Under the pieces are notes generated by a model, which saw only the letters and a program-made list of their open reading frames with translations, had not been told where the DNA came from and made no database searches. The position numbers and the translations under genes were made by a program. Of a stretch of DNA of 64,000 bases, positions 41,420 through 49,630 are shown in pieces (position 1 is the stretch's first letter; each line of letters begins with the position of its first letter). Source of the DNA: Candidatus Margulisiibacteriota bacterium (GTDB lineage: Bacteria > Margulisbacteria > WOR-1 > JAKLHX01 > JBAZKV01); assembly GCA_041650635.1 (NCBI GenBank), contig JBAZKV010000006.1:15291-79290 (forward strand), written 5' to 3'.

Positions 41420-44137
41420 TTGTTCCTTAAAAACCTGACAATAAAAGGCTTTAAGACCTTTGCGGAAAAAACTTCACTTGATTTTGACCCTTCCAGCGCT
41501 ATAACAGGCATTGTGGGGCCTAACGGCTGCGGAAAATCCAATGTGATAGATGCCGTACGGTTCGTGATAGGAGAACAGAGCATAAAAGAAATGCGCGGCG
41601 AGAGCCTGGACCAGCTGATCTTTGCCGGAACCTCGCTTAAGAAAGCCCTTTCCATGGCTGAAGTCTCTATCACAATAGACAACGCGGACGGAAAGATGAA
41701 GACGGACTTTAGCGAAGTTTTCATAAAAAGGCGCATTTTCAGGTCCGGGGAGAGCGAGTTTTTCCTCAACAAGAACCCCTGCAGGCTCAAGGACATAAAG
41801 GAACTCTTCCTTGATACGGGCATAGGCGGCGGGGCTTACTCTATAATCAACCAGGGTCAGGTGGATTCCATCCTTCTTTCAAAACCGGAGGACAGGAGGC
41901 AGCTTTTTGAAGAGGCCGCCGGCATCGGCAAATACAAGTTCAGGAAAAGGGCCTCCGAGCGCAGGTTGATAGCCACGGAGCAGAACCTTTTGAGGGTTAA
42001 CGATCTGAGAGGAGAGATCAAGGATGCCATAGCGACCCTTGCCTCGCAGGCCGAAAAAGCAAGAGAGTACACTGCGCTGAAAGAAGAGCTTAAGAACATA
42101 GAGATAGGACTTTCGAAAAGGGTCCTCAAAAGCCTGAAGGAGCGCAAAGACAACTGCCTGGCCAGGATAGACGAACTTGAGAGCAAAAGCAGCGGGGCCA
42201 TGAGCGATGTTGAAAAAGATGAGAAAGAAAGGGTCCGCCTTAAAGACCGGATCAGGGCCATAGAAGCCTCAACGGACGAGACCCGGCAGGAGTCCTCTAA
42301 GCTGAGAGAAAAAATCGAGTCCGCAAAGAGCACCGTGGCCATCAACAGGGAGCGTTCGCTCCAGCTTAAGGAACGGATATCTGCCCTTAAGAACGAGGCC
42401 GCCTCCATTGAGGACGGGATATCTCAGAGGAAACCCAGGCTTGAGGAAAAAGAAGCTTCCCTTGCCGGCCTTACCGAGGGTTTCGGAGCTTCTAAGCGGG
42501 TGCTTGAAGAAGCGGAAAAGAACTTTGCCTCAATTTCCTCAAAGATCGAGGAGTCCATCGGCTTTTGGAACTCGCTTAAGAACCCCGTCGTAGAAAAAGA
42601 GATGGAGCTTTCCTCAAAAAAACACAGGATCTCGGAACTGGAACTGGAGATCAAGTTCGCAAGACAATCGCTTGAGCAGGACACCTCCTTTGCCGAAAAC
42701 CTCAGCGGCCTTAAGAGCGACATAGAGTTCATAGAGAAAGAGCTGCTCTTGGTGCCTTCGGTGGAGCAATCGCTCATCGGCCGCATCTCGGAGAGAAAGC
42801 TTGAGATCAACAAAAAGATAGAGATAGAGCTGTCCATACTTAAGGAAAGCATCGATAAGAAGGCGGCAAGGGTAAGAGAACTGGAATCCGCAGCTGCAGA
42901 GGAAGGCATCAAGCTTGAGGAGATAAGGTCGGGGGCAAGCAAAGCCGCCGAAAAATGCTCGGAGATGGAGCAAAAAACAAAGGAACTTACGCTGCAGAAG
43001 GAAAAAGCGATCCTGGAGCTGGCGGAGATAAGGGCCGGCTTTAAGAACTATGAGCAGACATATGCCTCAAAAAAAGAAGAGATAGAGAACCTGAGAACAG
43101 AGCTCTCCTATCTTGTGCGCCAGGCCGAAGAAAAGAACGCCTCGACTTTAGACCTTTCCTCCAGGCTGGAGAGCTGCGAAAAAGAAGCCCTCGAACTTGA
43201 AGCAAGCCTGCCCTCGCTAAAAGAGGACGAAGAGCGGCTTGCCGCAAGCCTGCAGGAACTCGTCAAGGAAAAAGGGTCCTTGAACGGCCTTCTGGAAGAA
43301 CTGGAGGCAAAGATGAGGTCGGTTTCGGGAGAGGACCGGGCCCTTAGGGACAACCTTTCAAGGGAGCAGGTGACCCTGGCCAAGATAGAGGGCGAGTGGC
43401 AGACAACGGAGGCGCTGCTTCGCGAGGAGTACGGCCTTACTGTCGAGGAAGTGGAAAAAAGCGATCTTGAAAGCCCTTCCAATATGGGGAAAGCCAAGGA
43501 GGAGACCGAAGGTCTCAAAGCAAGGATACGGGCGCTTGGAGCGGTCAACCTGCTGGCAATAGAAGAATACGAAGCTTCCAAGGACCGCCTTTCTTTTATA
43601 GAAAGCCAGTACGCGGACCTCGTTTCGGCAAGGGACAATCTTAACACACTGATCAGACAGCTTGATAAAGAAGCCAGGGAAAGTTTTCTTGCAAACCTCG
43701 AGTCCGTAAGCGCGCATTTTACCGAGATCTTCTCCAGCCTGTTCGAGGGCGGCGAGGCAAAGATAACCCTGCTGGAAGGCGACCCGCTTGAGGCGGGAAT
43801 AGAGATAATGGCCAAACCCTCCGGAAAAAAATGGCTCTCCCTTTCGCTGATGTCTGGCGGAGAGAAAGCCCTTACCGCTATTGCCCTTCTGTTCGCGCTG
43901 ATGAAGACCCGCCCGTCCCCGTTCTGCTTTATGGACGAAGTGGACGCCGCGCTTGACGAAATAAATGTCCTGCGCTTTACCAGGATGCTACGGGACTTTT
44001 CCCGGCATTCCCAGATAATAGTGATCACGCACAGCAAAAGGACCATGTCAGCGGCGGACACTCTTTACGGAGTGACAATGGAAGAGCCGGGGATCTCTAA
44101 AGTTGTTTCGATGAAATTAGTAAAGGTGGCGGATTAA
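41420..44137 (+). CDS. smc: SMC-family chromosome partition ATPase apparently lacking a hinge
   Basis: Both ABC half-domains are intact: Walker A GPNGCGKS at 33-40, the Q-loop region SIINQGQVDSILL, the C-motif LMSGGEKALTAIAL (about 810-823) and Walker B FCFMDEVDAALDE. The segment RALGAVNLLAIEEYEA is typical of bacterial Smc C-terminal halves. The length is 905 aa against about 1150-1200 for the family. The middle (about 170-735) is continuous Glu/Lys/Leu coiled coil without the globular Gly-rich hinge. TTG start with AGGAGGAAGG upstream, and TATAAT at 41388-41393. No scpA or scpB is nearby. Confidence 0.88.
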   Translation: MFLKNLTIKGFKTFAEKTSLDFDPSSAITGIVGPNGCGKSNVIDAVRFVIGEQSIKEMRGESLDQLIFAGTSLKKALSMAEVSITIDNADGKMKTDFSEVFIKRRIFRSGESEFFLNKNPCRLKDIKELFLDTGIGGGAYSIINQGQVDSILLSKPEDRRQLFEEAAGIGKYKFRKRASERRLIATEQNLLRVNDLRGEIKDAIATLASQAEKAREYTALKEELKNIEIGLSKRVLKSLKERKDNCLARIDELESKSSGAMSDVEKDEKERVRLKDRIRAIEASTDETRQESSKLREKIESAKSTVAINRERSLQLKERISALKNEAASIEDGISQRKPRLEEKEASLAGLTEGFGASKRVLEEAEKNFASISSKIEESIGFWNSLKNPVVEKEMELSSKKHRISELELEIKFARQSLEQDTSFAENLSGLKSDIEFIEKELLLVPSVEQSLIGRISERKLEINKKIEIELSILKESIDKKAARVRELESAAAEEGIKLEEIRSGASKAAEKCSEMEQKTKELTLQKEKAILELAEIRAGFKNYEQTYASKKEEIENLRTELSYLVRQAEEKNASTLDLSSRLESCEKEALELEASLPSLKEDEERLAASLQELVKEKGSLNGLLEELEAKMRSVSGEDRALRDNLSREQVTLAKIEGEWQTTEALLREEYGLTVEEVEKSDLESPSNMGKAKEETEGLKARIRALGAVNLLAIEEYEASKDRLSFIESQYADLVSARDNLNTLIRQLDKEARESFLANLESVSAHFTEIFSSLFEGGEAKITLLEGDPLEAGIEIMAKPSGKKWLSLSLMSGGEKALTAIALLFALMKTRPSPFCFMDEVDAALDEINVLRFTRMLRDFSRHSQIIVITHSKRTMSAADTLYGVTMEEPGISKVVSMKLVKVAD

Positions 44138-44139
44138 CA

Positions 44140-45245
44140 TAAGATCCTTATTCTTGTCGCTTGTAATCGCTCTTGTTCTCTGCGGGGCCTGCCCTGCTTT
44201 TGACAAGGTATTTACCAGACGCCTTGACGAAGGCGTCGATTACACTCACATCGTAAGGACCATGCCTTCCGGGCAAATTCTCAGCATTCACGCGGTAAAG
44301 CTTGACCTTGCCTCCGGTTCCTTTGAGGTCTTCCCCGCCCTGGCCAGAGAGACCGTAGGCAGGCTGGAATCCGTGGATTCCATCGCAAAAAGGTATGGCG
44401 CCCTTGTGGCGGTAAACGGCTCCTTTTTTAAGAGGAGCAGGCCTTATCTGCCTCTGGGGCTGCTGGTGATAAACGGCAGTGTGATAACAAAATCCCTCCT
44501 CAACAGGTCAGCTGTAGGAATATCCAACGACAAAGAGGTAAAATTCGGGATCCCGAGATTTGTGGGAAAGATAATCAACAAAGAAACAGGGGAGGAACTA
44601 GAGATATGGGGCATGAACAGGCCCCGCAAGGAACACGAAATAATAATCTACACCCCCGAATATGGGGCCTCGACCCGTACCAATGAGAATGGCGTAGAAC
44701 TCATTATCGAAGATGACAGAGTGTTCGGCATCTCGTCCGGCAATTCGCCTATACCGGACAACGGATATGTCATTTCTTTCCACGGTTGGACAAGGGACTA
44801 TTCTAACACGCTTCCTCCCGGAGCCAATGTCGAGGCCAGATACAGCCTTTCCGAAGGCTGGGAAAGCATAGACCACGTCATAACAGCGGGCCCCAGGCTG
44901 GTAGAAAATTCTGCCAATGTTTCCGGGGCCTGCGTCAGGGACGAATATTGCGGCAGCGACCTTATTGGAAGGAATGCCCGTTCGGCAATAGGAATGACAT
45001 TAGATAACAAATTGCTCATTGTTGTATCAGAAGGCAATTCTGCAAGGCGCAACAAAAGAAGAAAAGGCTTAACTTATCACGAGCTTGCCGAAACGCTTAT
45101 CGTACTGGGTGCAAAGGACGCCATCGCTCTTGACGGCGGCAGCTCTTCAACGCTGTTCTTAAAGGACAGGGTTGTCAATATCCCCTCGGACGGTTTTCAG
45201 CAGGGCGTAAGCAACGCGCTATTGGTTAAGCTTGGGAAGAGATAA
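44140..45245 (+). CDS. secreted phosphodiester glycosidase (NAGPA domain) protein
   Basis: The NAGPA domain shows VAVNGSFFKRSRPYLPLGLL, SAIGMTLDNKLLIVVSEG and the C-terminal LGAKDAIALDGGSSSTLFLK hallmark, so it is likely to act on exopolysaccharide or cell-wall phosphodiesters outside the cytoplasm. The N-terminal hydrophobic stretch (LSLVIALVLCGACPAF) is a signal peptide. The only conventional start is TTG 44154, which leaves no positive charge before the hydrophobic core. An ATA at 44140, 10 nt after AAGGTGG, would add Arg-Ser-Leu-Phe and give a better signal. It lies directly behind smc. Confidence 0.82.
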
Positions 45246-45281
45246 GATTCGTCTTCTGGCCAAAGAGATAATTTTTTATCA

Positions 45282-45976
45282 CTATTCAATCTTGTCAGAC
45301 TTTTCCAAATTACACTTTGCACATAATATTCGGATATTTTTCTCAGTCATACTTGTTCCCCCTTTTGAAAAAGGCAAATCGTGGTCGAAATGTAAATTCT
45401 TTGTTGAGCCGCACTTTACACACTTTCCTTTGTCTCTTTTCCACACTATCTTTTTTATCTCACTCGGTATTAGTCTAGTGTGTTTCAAATCAATAAGGCT
45501 CTTTGTTTCAATGTCCTGACTGTCTGACAACCTTAGAAGAAATACGAATACTTTCCTTTTCCCATCATACTTAATAGCGTAATCAACCAAGTCGAAAAAA
45601 CCTTTTAAAGACCATACCCCGGGAAGTATTTTTTCATAACTTTTACCCTCTCGCTATTTGCAGTCCCATTTTTATACTTCTCTATCGCTTCAATGAATTT
45701 CCCATTTTGCGTCAATGTTCCTATTCTGGTAGTTCTTGGTTGATCCAGCATTTTAGGGTTCATTTCATAAGAAGTTTTTGGCTCGTCGTGGCCTTCATAC
45801 TCAATCGTTATGCCATCCTCAAGAACCTTGTCAGAATATGGCGCGTTCAATCGGCGAGACATAAGAATGACAGAATAATTGGGCCTCATCCTAAAGTTCA
45901 TCCCTCTTTGCAAGGTCTGTACATTTTCAAGATCGCACATCTCTCGGTAAGAATATATTTGGTCAGGCATATTCAT
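45282..45976 (-). pseudogene. HNH endonuclease gene broken by one frameshift
   Basis: Two minus-strand frames (45976-45605 and the frame ending at 45282) read as one protein if one base is restored in the A6 run at 45634-45629. The first part has TLQRGMNFRMRP, LMSRRLNAPYSDKVL, YEGHDEP and GTLTQNGKFIEAIEKY. The second continues PGVWSLKGFFDLVDYAIKYD and carries the HNH domain CVKCGSTKNLHFDHDLPFS...CAKCN. The restored joint (KKILPGVWSLKG) fits the family. It is probably a nuclease gene of restriction or mobile type, now inactive unless slippage restores the frame. Confidence 0.72.
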
Positions 45977-46503
45977 ATTGTTACAGCTATTCTATATACA
46001 AGCATCCCCGCACATTTAAAATCATTATGAATTAGAGAGTTTAAACCTGCAAGAGGGATTAGCTTGCTGGCGGTCGGTAGGCGTCAATCCGCTGTGCAGA
46101 CGATCTCCTTGAGGACGCAAATTGAGACAGACCCCTCCGGGCAATTCTTCTTCTACTTTTCTTGCATCGGCAAGAAATCCCTCGCAGGCTCGGGATAAAA
46201 TCCGCAAAAGAAACTCGCGGGGGCTCTGCCCCCAGCTCCCCCGCAAGCGCCGTAATTCCCTCGCCCGCACCTTTCGACAAGCTCAGGGCAAGCTCGCTCG
46301 GTTCCAACGGCGCTTGAGCAACCAAGATACTAATATGCCTGCATAGCCTATATTTCTTAAAGAACTCACAGATAATGGCGATTGCCGTTCCGGGCGACGA
46401 CACAAAGAATGAATAATAGGAAAGACTCTAAACATTCGATACTAAACGAGTCCGTATGAGGACTCGATATGTGCCTGGAGGAGCTTACGGCAATCGCGGG
46501 ATT

Positions 46504-46524
46504 GTTAAGGGCGGAGCCCTTAAC
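46504..46524. repeat. 9-bp stem hairpin
   Basis: GTTAAGGGC, loop GGA, GCCCTTAAC. Perfect inverted repeat just upstream of the long hairpin at 46537. Confidence 0.6.
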
Positions 46525-46536
46525 GAGTTTCTTTTC

Positions 46537-46572
46537 TGTCCACTTTTCTTTTCGACAAAAGAAAAGTGGACA
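46537..46572. repeat. 16-bp perfect stem hairpin
   Basis: TGTCCACTTTTCTTTT, loop CGAC, then its exact complement. It is the longest intergenic inverted repeat in the window and could be a terminator in both directions or part of a mobile element. Confidence 0.7.
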
Positions 46573-46639
46573 TGCCTGTTTGTGTCAGGCGCCAAAATTG
46601 CTGTTAACACGGCTAAAGGGGGCTTTTTATGAAAAAACG

Positions 46640-46972
46640 GAACTGGTCACAAATTGTGACCGGTTCAAGAGGCTTAAGCATTCCTCTTCGAATCCATACG
46701 TTTTTACCGAGTATGGAATAGCTATGCTCTCCAGCATCCTTAAAAGCGAAAAGGCTATTCAAGTTAATATATTGATCATGCGGACTTTTACTAAAATAAG
46801 GACTTTGTTATCAACGCACAAAGAATTGTTTCAAAAACTTCAATTATTGGAACACAAGATAGAACGCCACGAAGAGGATATTATCAGCATTCTAAATGCC
46901 ATAAGGCACATCGCCAAAGAAGAATCAAAGCCTAAAGGCAAATTCGGGTTTGTTCCTGAAAACAGCCCCTAG
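46640..46972 (+). pseudogene. truncated ORF6N/KilA-N-type phage-related gene, C-terminal part
   Basis: The frame encodes LVTNCDRFKRLKHSSSNPYV, FTEYGIAMLSSILKSEKAIQ and a coiled-coil tail (LLEHKIERHEEDIISILNAI) ending KGKFGFVPENSP. This is the C-terminal half of ORF6N-domain proteins, common in prophages and accessory regions. The N-terminal DNA-binding half is missing. The open frame extends upstream to 46469 only through a perfect hairpin and unrelated sequence. It overlaps the 3' end of metK by 4 nt. Probably a remnant without function. Confidence 0.65.
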
Positions 46973-48162
46973 ATCCCGGCGTCCTTCTTAAGCGCCGCGG
47001 CTTTGTCGGTGCTTTCCCACGGCAAATCCAGCTCAGGCCTGCCGAAGTGCCCGTAAGAAGCCACCTGCCTGTAAAGAGGCCGCCTTAACTTTAGTTCCCT
47101 GATTATTATCCCGGGCCTTAGGTCAAAATGCTTGTTGATAAGTTCCTGGATCTTGTTGTCGGAGATCTTTCCGGTGCCAAAGGTCTCTACCATGACCGAC
47201 ATCGGCCGCGCAACTCCTATGGCATAGGCCACCTGGACCTCGCACCTCTCCGCCAGCCCCGCCGCGACTATGTTCTTGGCAACATATCTGGCCGCGTAGC
47301 AGGCGGAACGGTCCACTTTTGTTGGGTCTTTCCCGGAAAACGCTCCGCCGCCGTGCCTGGCATATCCGCCGTAGGTATCGACTATGATCTTTCTTCCCGT
47401 AAGCCCGGTGTCGCCCTGGGGCCCTCCTATCACGAACCGGCCCGTCGGATTGACATAGAACTTGGTGTTCTTGTCCATAAGTTTCTCGGGAACTATTTTT
47501 TTGACGACCTTTTCTATGATGTCCTTTTTTATCTGCTCGGGATCGACATCGGGGTCGTGCTGCGAAGCTATGAGCACACTGTCCACCCTGACGGGCTTGT
47601 TGTCGTGATATTCCACTGTGACCTGGGATTTCCCGTCCGGCCTCAGGTATTTCAGCTCTCCGCTTTTTCTTACATCGGCCAGTTTTTTGGCAAGTTTTTG
47701 AGCAAGGCTGATCGGAAGAGGCATCAGTTCCGGCGTTTCGCTGCAGGCAAAGCCGAACATAAGCCCCTGGTCCCCCGCCCCCAGTCCTTCCAGGTCCTCT
47801 TTCACTACCTCGCCTCCGCGGATCTCCAGAGCGGTGTCAACCCCCCGGGCAATGTCCTTGGATTGTTCCTTGATGGAAACAAGGACGCCGCAGGTCTCAT
47901 AATCAAAGCCTATCTCCCTGCTCACATAGCCGATATCCTTTATCGTGTTCCTTACTATAGAAGGGATGTCGACATAAGTTCCTGTGGTAACCTCTCCGGC
48001 AACCACAACAAGCCCGTTGGTGGTAAGCGCCTCGACCGCCACCCTGGCCGGAGGGTCTTTTTCTATGATGGCATCAAGAATGGAATCGGATATCTGGTCG
48101 CACATCTTGTCGGGATGTCCCTCTGTCACCGATTCCGAAGTAAAAAAATGTTTCTTGGACAT
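46969..48162 (-). CDS. metK: S-adenosylmethionine synthetase
   Basis: It makes SAM from methionine and ATP. The motifs are TSESVTEGHPDKMCDQISD, GAGDQGLMFGFAC, FVIGGPQGDTGLTGRKIIVD, GGGAFSGKDPTKVDRSACY and KPVRVDSVLIASQH. It is 397 aa, full length. The ATG at 48162 follows AAGGAG, with a clear promoter 40 nt upstream. The leader is too short for a SAM riboswitch. It is divergent from the M15-type peptidase. Confidence 0.98.
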   Translation of the reverse strand: MSKKHFFTSESVTEGHPDKMCDQISDSILDAIIEKDPPARVAVEALTTNGLVVVAGEVTTGTYVDIPSIVRNTIKDIGYVSREIGFDYETCGVLVSIKEQSKDIARGVDTALEIRGGEVVKEDLEGLGAGDQGLMFGFACSETPELMPLPISLAQKLAKKLADVRKSGELKYLRPDGKSQVTVEYHDNKPVRVDSVLIASQHDPDVDPEQIKKDIIEKVVKKIVPEKLMDKNTKFYVNPTGRFVIGGPQGDTGLTGRKIIVDTYGGYARHGGGAFSGKDPTKVDRSACYAARYVAKNIVAAGLAERCEVQVAYAIGVARPMSVMVETFGTGKISDNKIQELINKHFDLRPGIIIRELKLRRPLYRQVASYGHFGRPELDLPWESTDKAAALKKDAGI

Positions 48163-48202
48163 AAAAACTCCTTTGTTTTACTGATTTCTGTGAACAAAAG
48201 CA

Positions 48203-48231
48203 ATTTTATCACAGTTTGCCAAAGCCCTCAA
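48203..48231 (-). promoter_or_regulatory. metK promoter
   Basis: Minus-strand TTGAGG (48231-48226), a 17-nt spacer and TAAAAT (48208-48203). It overlaps the divergent M15 promoter almost completely. Confidence 0.65.
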
Positions 48232-48244
48232 CGGGTGCTAAAAT
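48216..48244 (+). promoter_or_regulatory. promoter of the M15-type peptidase gene (leaderless arrangement)
   Basis: TTGCCA (48216-48221), an exact 17-nt spacer and TAAAAT (48239-48244) end 9 nt before the ATG at 48254. There is no Shine-Dalgarno. Confidence 0.7.
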
Positions 48245-48253
48245 TACTTTGCG

Positions 48254-48691
48254 ATGGGCAATTTGAGCGAACACTTCAATTCGAGGGATTTTGTGTGCCG
48301 GTGCGGCCAGTGCAGGAACGACATCAGGGTGCATCTGGGTCTGGTGGGCGCGCTGGAAATGATAGGCTTCAACTTTAAAAGGACCCCGAGGATAGCCTCT
48401 GCCTTCAGGTGCGAATACTATAATGACAAGCACAACATCGGCAAAAAAAATGCCCACAGCCAGGGCAAAGCCGCTCATATATACATAGACGGGGTCAAGC
48501 TTAACGACCTTTACAATTTTGCAAAAACCATACCCGAAATACGGGGGCTTGGCTATTATCCCGAAGAAAAGTTCATACATATAGATACCAGGTCCCTTGA
48601 CAAGGGGGCGGAAAAGGACGAATGGTTTAAAGAGGGAGGAAAGATCCACCCCATGACCGCCGAGGCAAAGACAAGGTTTGGACTGCTCTAG
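48254..48691 (+). CDS. M15-family (VanY/DD-carboxypeptidase-like) zinc peptidase
   Basis: Members cleave D-Ala-containing peptidoglycan peptides. The sequence begins NLSEHFNSRDFVCRCG, typical of the M15A/peptidase_M15_3 type. It has RIASAFRCEYYN, the zinc motif HSQGKAAHIYIDG (H-x6-D type) and FIHIDTR (HxH). It is 145 aa with no signal peptide, so either it acts on cytoplasmic fragments or it leaves by another route; phage endolysins are similar. Five Cys (four near the N-terminus) are notable. xer follows after 3 nt. Confidence 0.8.
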   Translation: MGNLSEHFNSRDFVCRCGQCRNDIRVHLGLVGALEMIGFNFKRTPRIASAFRCEYYNDKHNIGKKNAHSQGKAAHIYIDGVKLNDLYNFAKTIPEIRGLGYYPEEKFIHIDTRSLDKGAEKDEWFKEGGKIHPMTAEAKTRFGLL

Positions 48692-48694
48692 CAG

Positions 48695-49588
48695 ATGGAT
48701 AATGACATACAAGGCTTTTTGTCGTACCTGAGGGACGAAAGAAAATACTCCCCCCACACTTTGAGCGGCTACCTGCTGGACCTTAGAGAATACTCTGAAT
48801 TTTTGAAGGGAGATTCCCTGCCCCACCTTTCTATGACCAGGAACCTTGCGCGCGCTTATCTTGTCCGGCTGGAAGAAAAAAAACACGGCAGAAAATCGGT
48901 AGCAAGAAAGATCTCGTGCCTTCGCAGTTTTTACAGATATCTCGTAAAAGAAAAAAGGCTTGAAAAGAATATCTGGAAAGCCGTTTCGATCCCAAAGGCG
49001 GAGAAAAAGCTCCCTTCTTTTTTGTACGAAGAGGAGATAGCCTCTCTTCTTGAGGCTGTCAAAATAAATACTCCGCAGGGAATGAGGGACAAGTCCATAC
49101 TTGAACTGCTTTACGCCTCGGGAATGCGCGTAAGCGAAGCGGCTGCGCTTAACCTTTCGGATATCGACCCTGAAAGCGGCGAGGTGCTGGTAATGGGCAA
49201 GGGCTCAAAAGAAAGAGTGGTGCTTATCGGCTCATACGCCAGGGCGGCTCTCTTTGATTATATTAAGTTGGCCCGCCCCAAACTCCACGGCAAAAAGGAG
49301 CGTAACAGGGCTCTCTTCTTGGGACGGCTTGGGGGCCGCCTGACAGGCCGCAGCATAGAGCGGCTCATAGCAAGGTACTCAAAGGCCGCGGGGATCGCCA
49401 AAAAAGTGACCCCTCACAGCCTGAGGCACAGTTTTGCCACCCATCTTCTTGAGCGGGGGGCCGACCTGCGCAGTGTCCAAGAGCTATTGGGCCACAGCAG
49501 CCTCTCCACCACGCAGGTGTATACCCATATAACCAAAGAGAGGCTAAAAAGTGTCCACACTAAGGCCCACCCCAGGGCCAGAGGCTGA
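48695..49588 (+). CDS. xerC: tyrosine recombinase XerC/XerD-like
   Basis: It probably resolves chromosome dimers at a dif site. The N-terminal SAM-like domain (residues 1-95) is followed by the catalytic set: Arg in YASGMRVSEAAALNL, Lys in MGKGSKERVVLIG, HSLRHSFATHLL, LLGHSSLSTTQ and nucleophile Tyr in QVYTHIT. At 297 aa it matches housekeeping Xer proteins rather than phage integrases. C versus D cannot be decided, since a single XerA-like enzyme may serve. It is followed by a promoter for the DUF177-rpmF operon. Confidence 0.9.
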   Translation: MDNDIQGFLSYLRDERKYSPHTLSGYLLDLREYSEFLKGDSLPHLSMTRNLARAYLVRLEEKKHGRKSVARKISCLRSFYRYLVKEKRLEKNIWKAVSIPKAEKKLPSFLYEEEIASLLEAVKINTPQGMRDKSILELLYASGMRVSEAAALNLSDIDPESGEVLVMGKGSKERVVLIGSYARAALFDYIKLARPKLHGKKERNRALFLGRLGGRLTGRSIERLIARYSKAAGIAKKVTPHSLRHSFATHLLERGADLRSVQELLGHSSLSTTQVYTHITKERLKSVHTKAHPRARG

Positions 49589-49589
49589 T

Positions 49590-49619
49590 TTGACACCCCG
49601 GCTCCGCTTGCCTTATAAT
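49590..49619 (+). promoter_or_regulatory. promoter of the DUF177-rpmF-fatty acid operon
   Basis: Perfect TTGACA (49590-49595), an 18-nt spacer and perfect TATAAT (49614-49619) lie 11 nt before the ATG at 49631. The leader would be about 5 nt or less. Confidence 0.78.
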
Positions 49620-49630
49620 GAAAACAGAAG

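Larger units (their letters stand above)
45977..46639. other. 660-bp hairpin-rich non-coding stretch
   Basis: No credible gene is visible. There are several inverted repeats: GGGGGC-TCT-GCCCCC at 46219-46233; CAAGCGCCG / CGGCGCTTG at 46244-46252 and 46308-46316, enclosing a TTTCGACAAGCTCAGGGC motif; CGAGTCC / GGACTCG at about 46446-46465; GTTAAGGGC-GGA-GCCCTTAAC at 46504-46524; and a 16-bp stem at 46537-46572. The stretch lies between a broken HNH gene and a truncated ORF6N-like gene, so it looks like decayed mobile DNA. Confidence 0.6.

Noticed and set aside
41311..41823. Upstream extension of the SLH protein frame into smc
   Set aside because: It overlaps the conserved start of smc; the ATG at 41310 gives a good signal peptide and has a -10 box.
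44218..44237. Short inverted repeat GACGCCTT-GACG-AAGGCGTC in the NAGPA gene
   Set aside because: An 8-bp stem inside a coding sequence is too short to set apart from chance in 64 kb.
46025..46403. Minus-strand frames in the hairpin-rich stretch
   Set aside because: They run through perfect inverted repeats, are Arg/Ala-rich by composition and have no ribosome-binding site.
45282..46972. Intact prophage or integrated element between the NAGPA gene and metK
   Set aside because: Only two decayed genes and hairpins are present, with no integrase, structural gene or visible attachment-site direct repeats.
48163..48253. SAM riboswitch before metK
   Set aside because: The interval is only 91 bp, filled by two promoters, with no room for the aptamer.
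47128..48378. Plus-strand open frame of 416 codons opposite metK
   Set aside because: It spans metK, its promoter and the M15 start in another frame and has no protein-family features.
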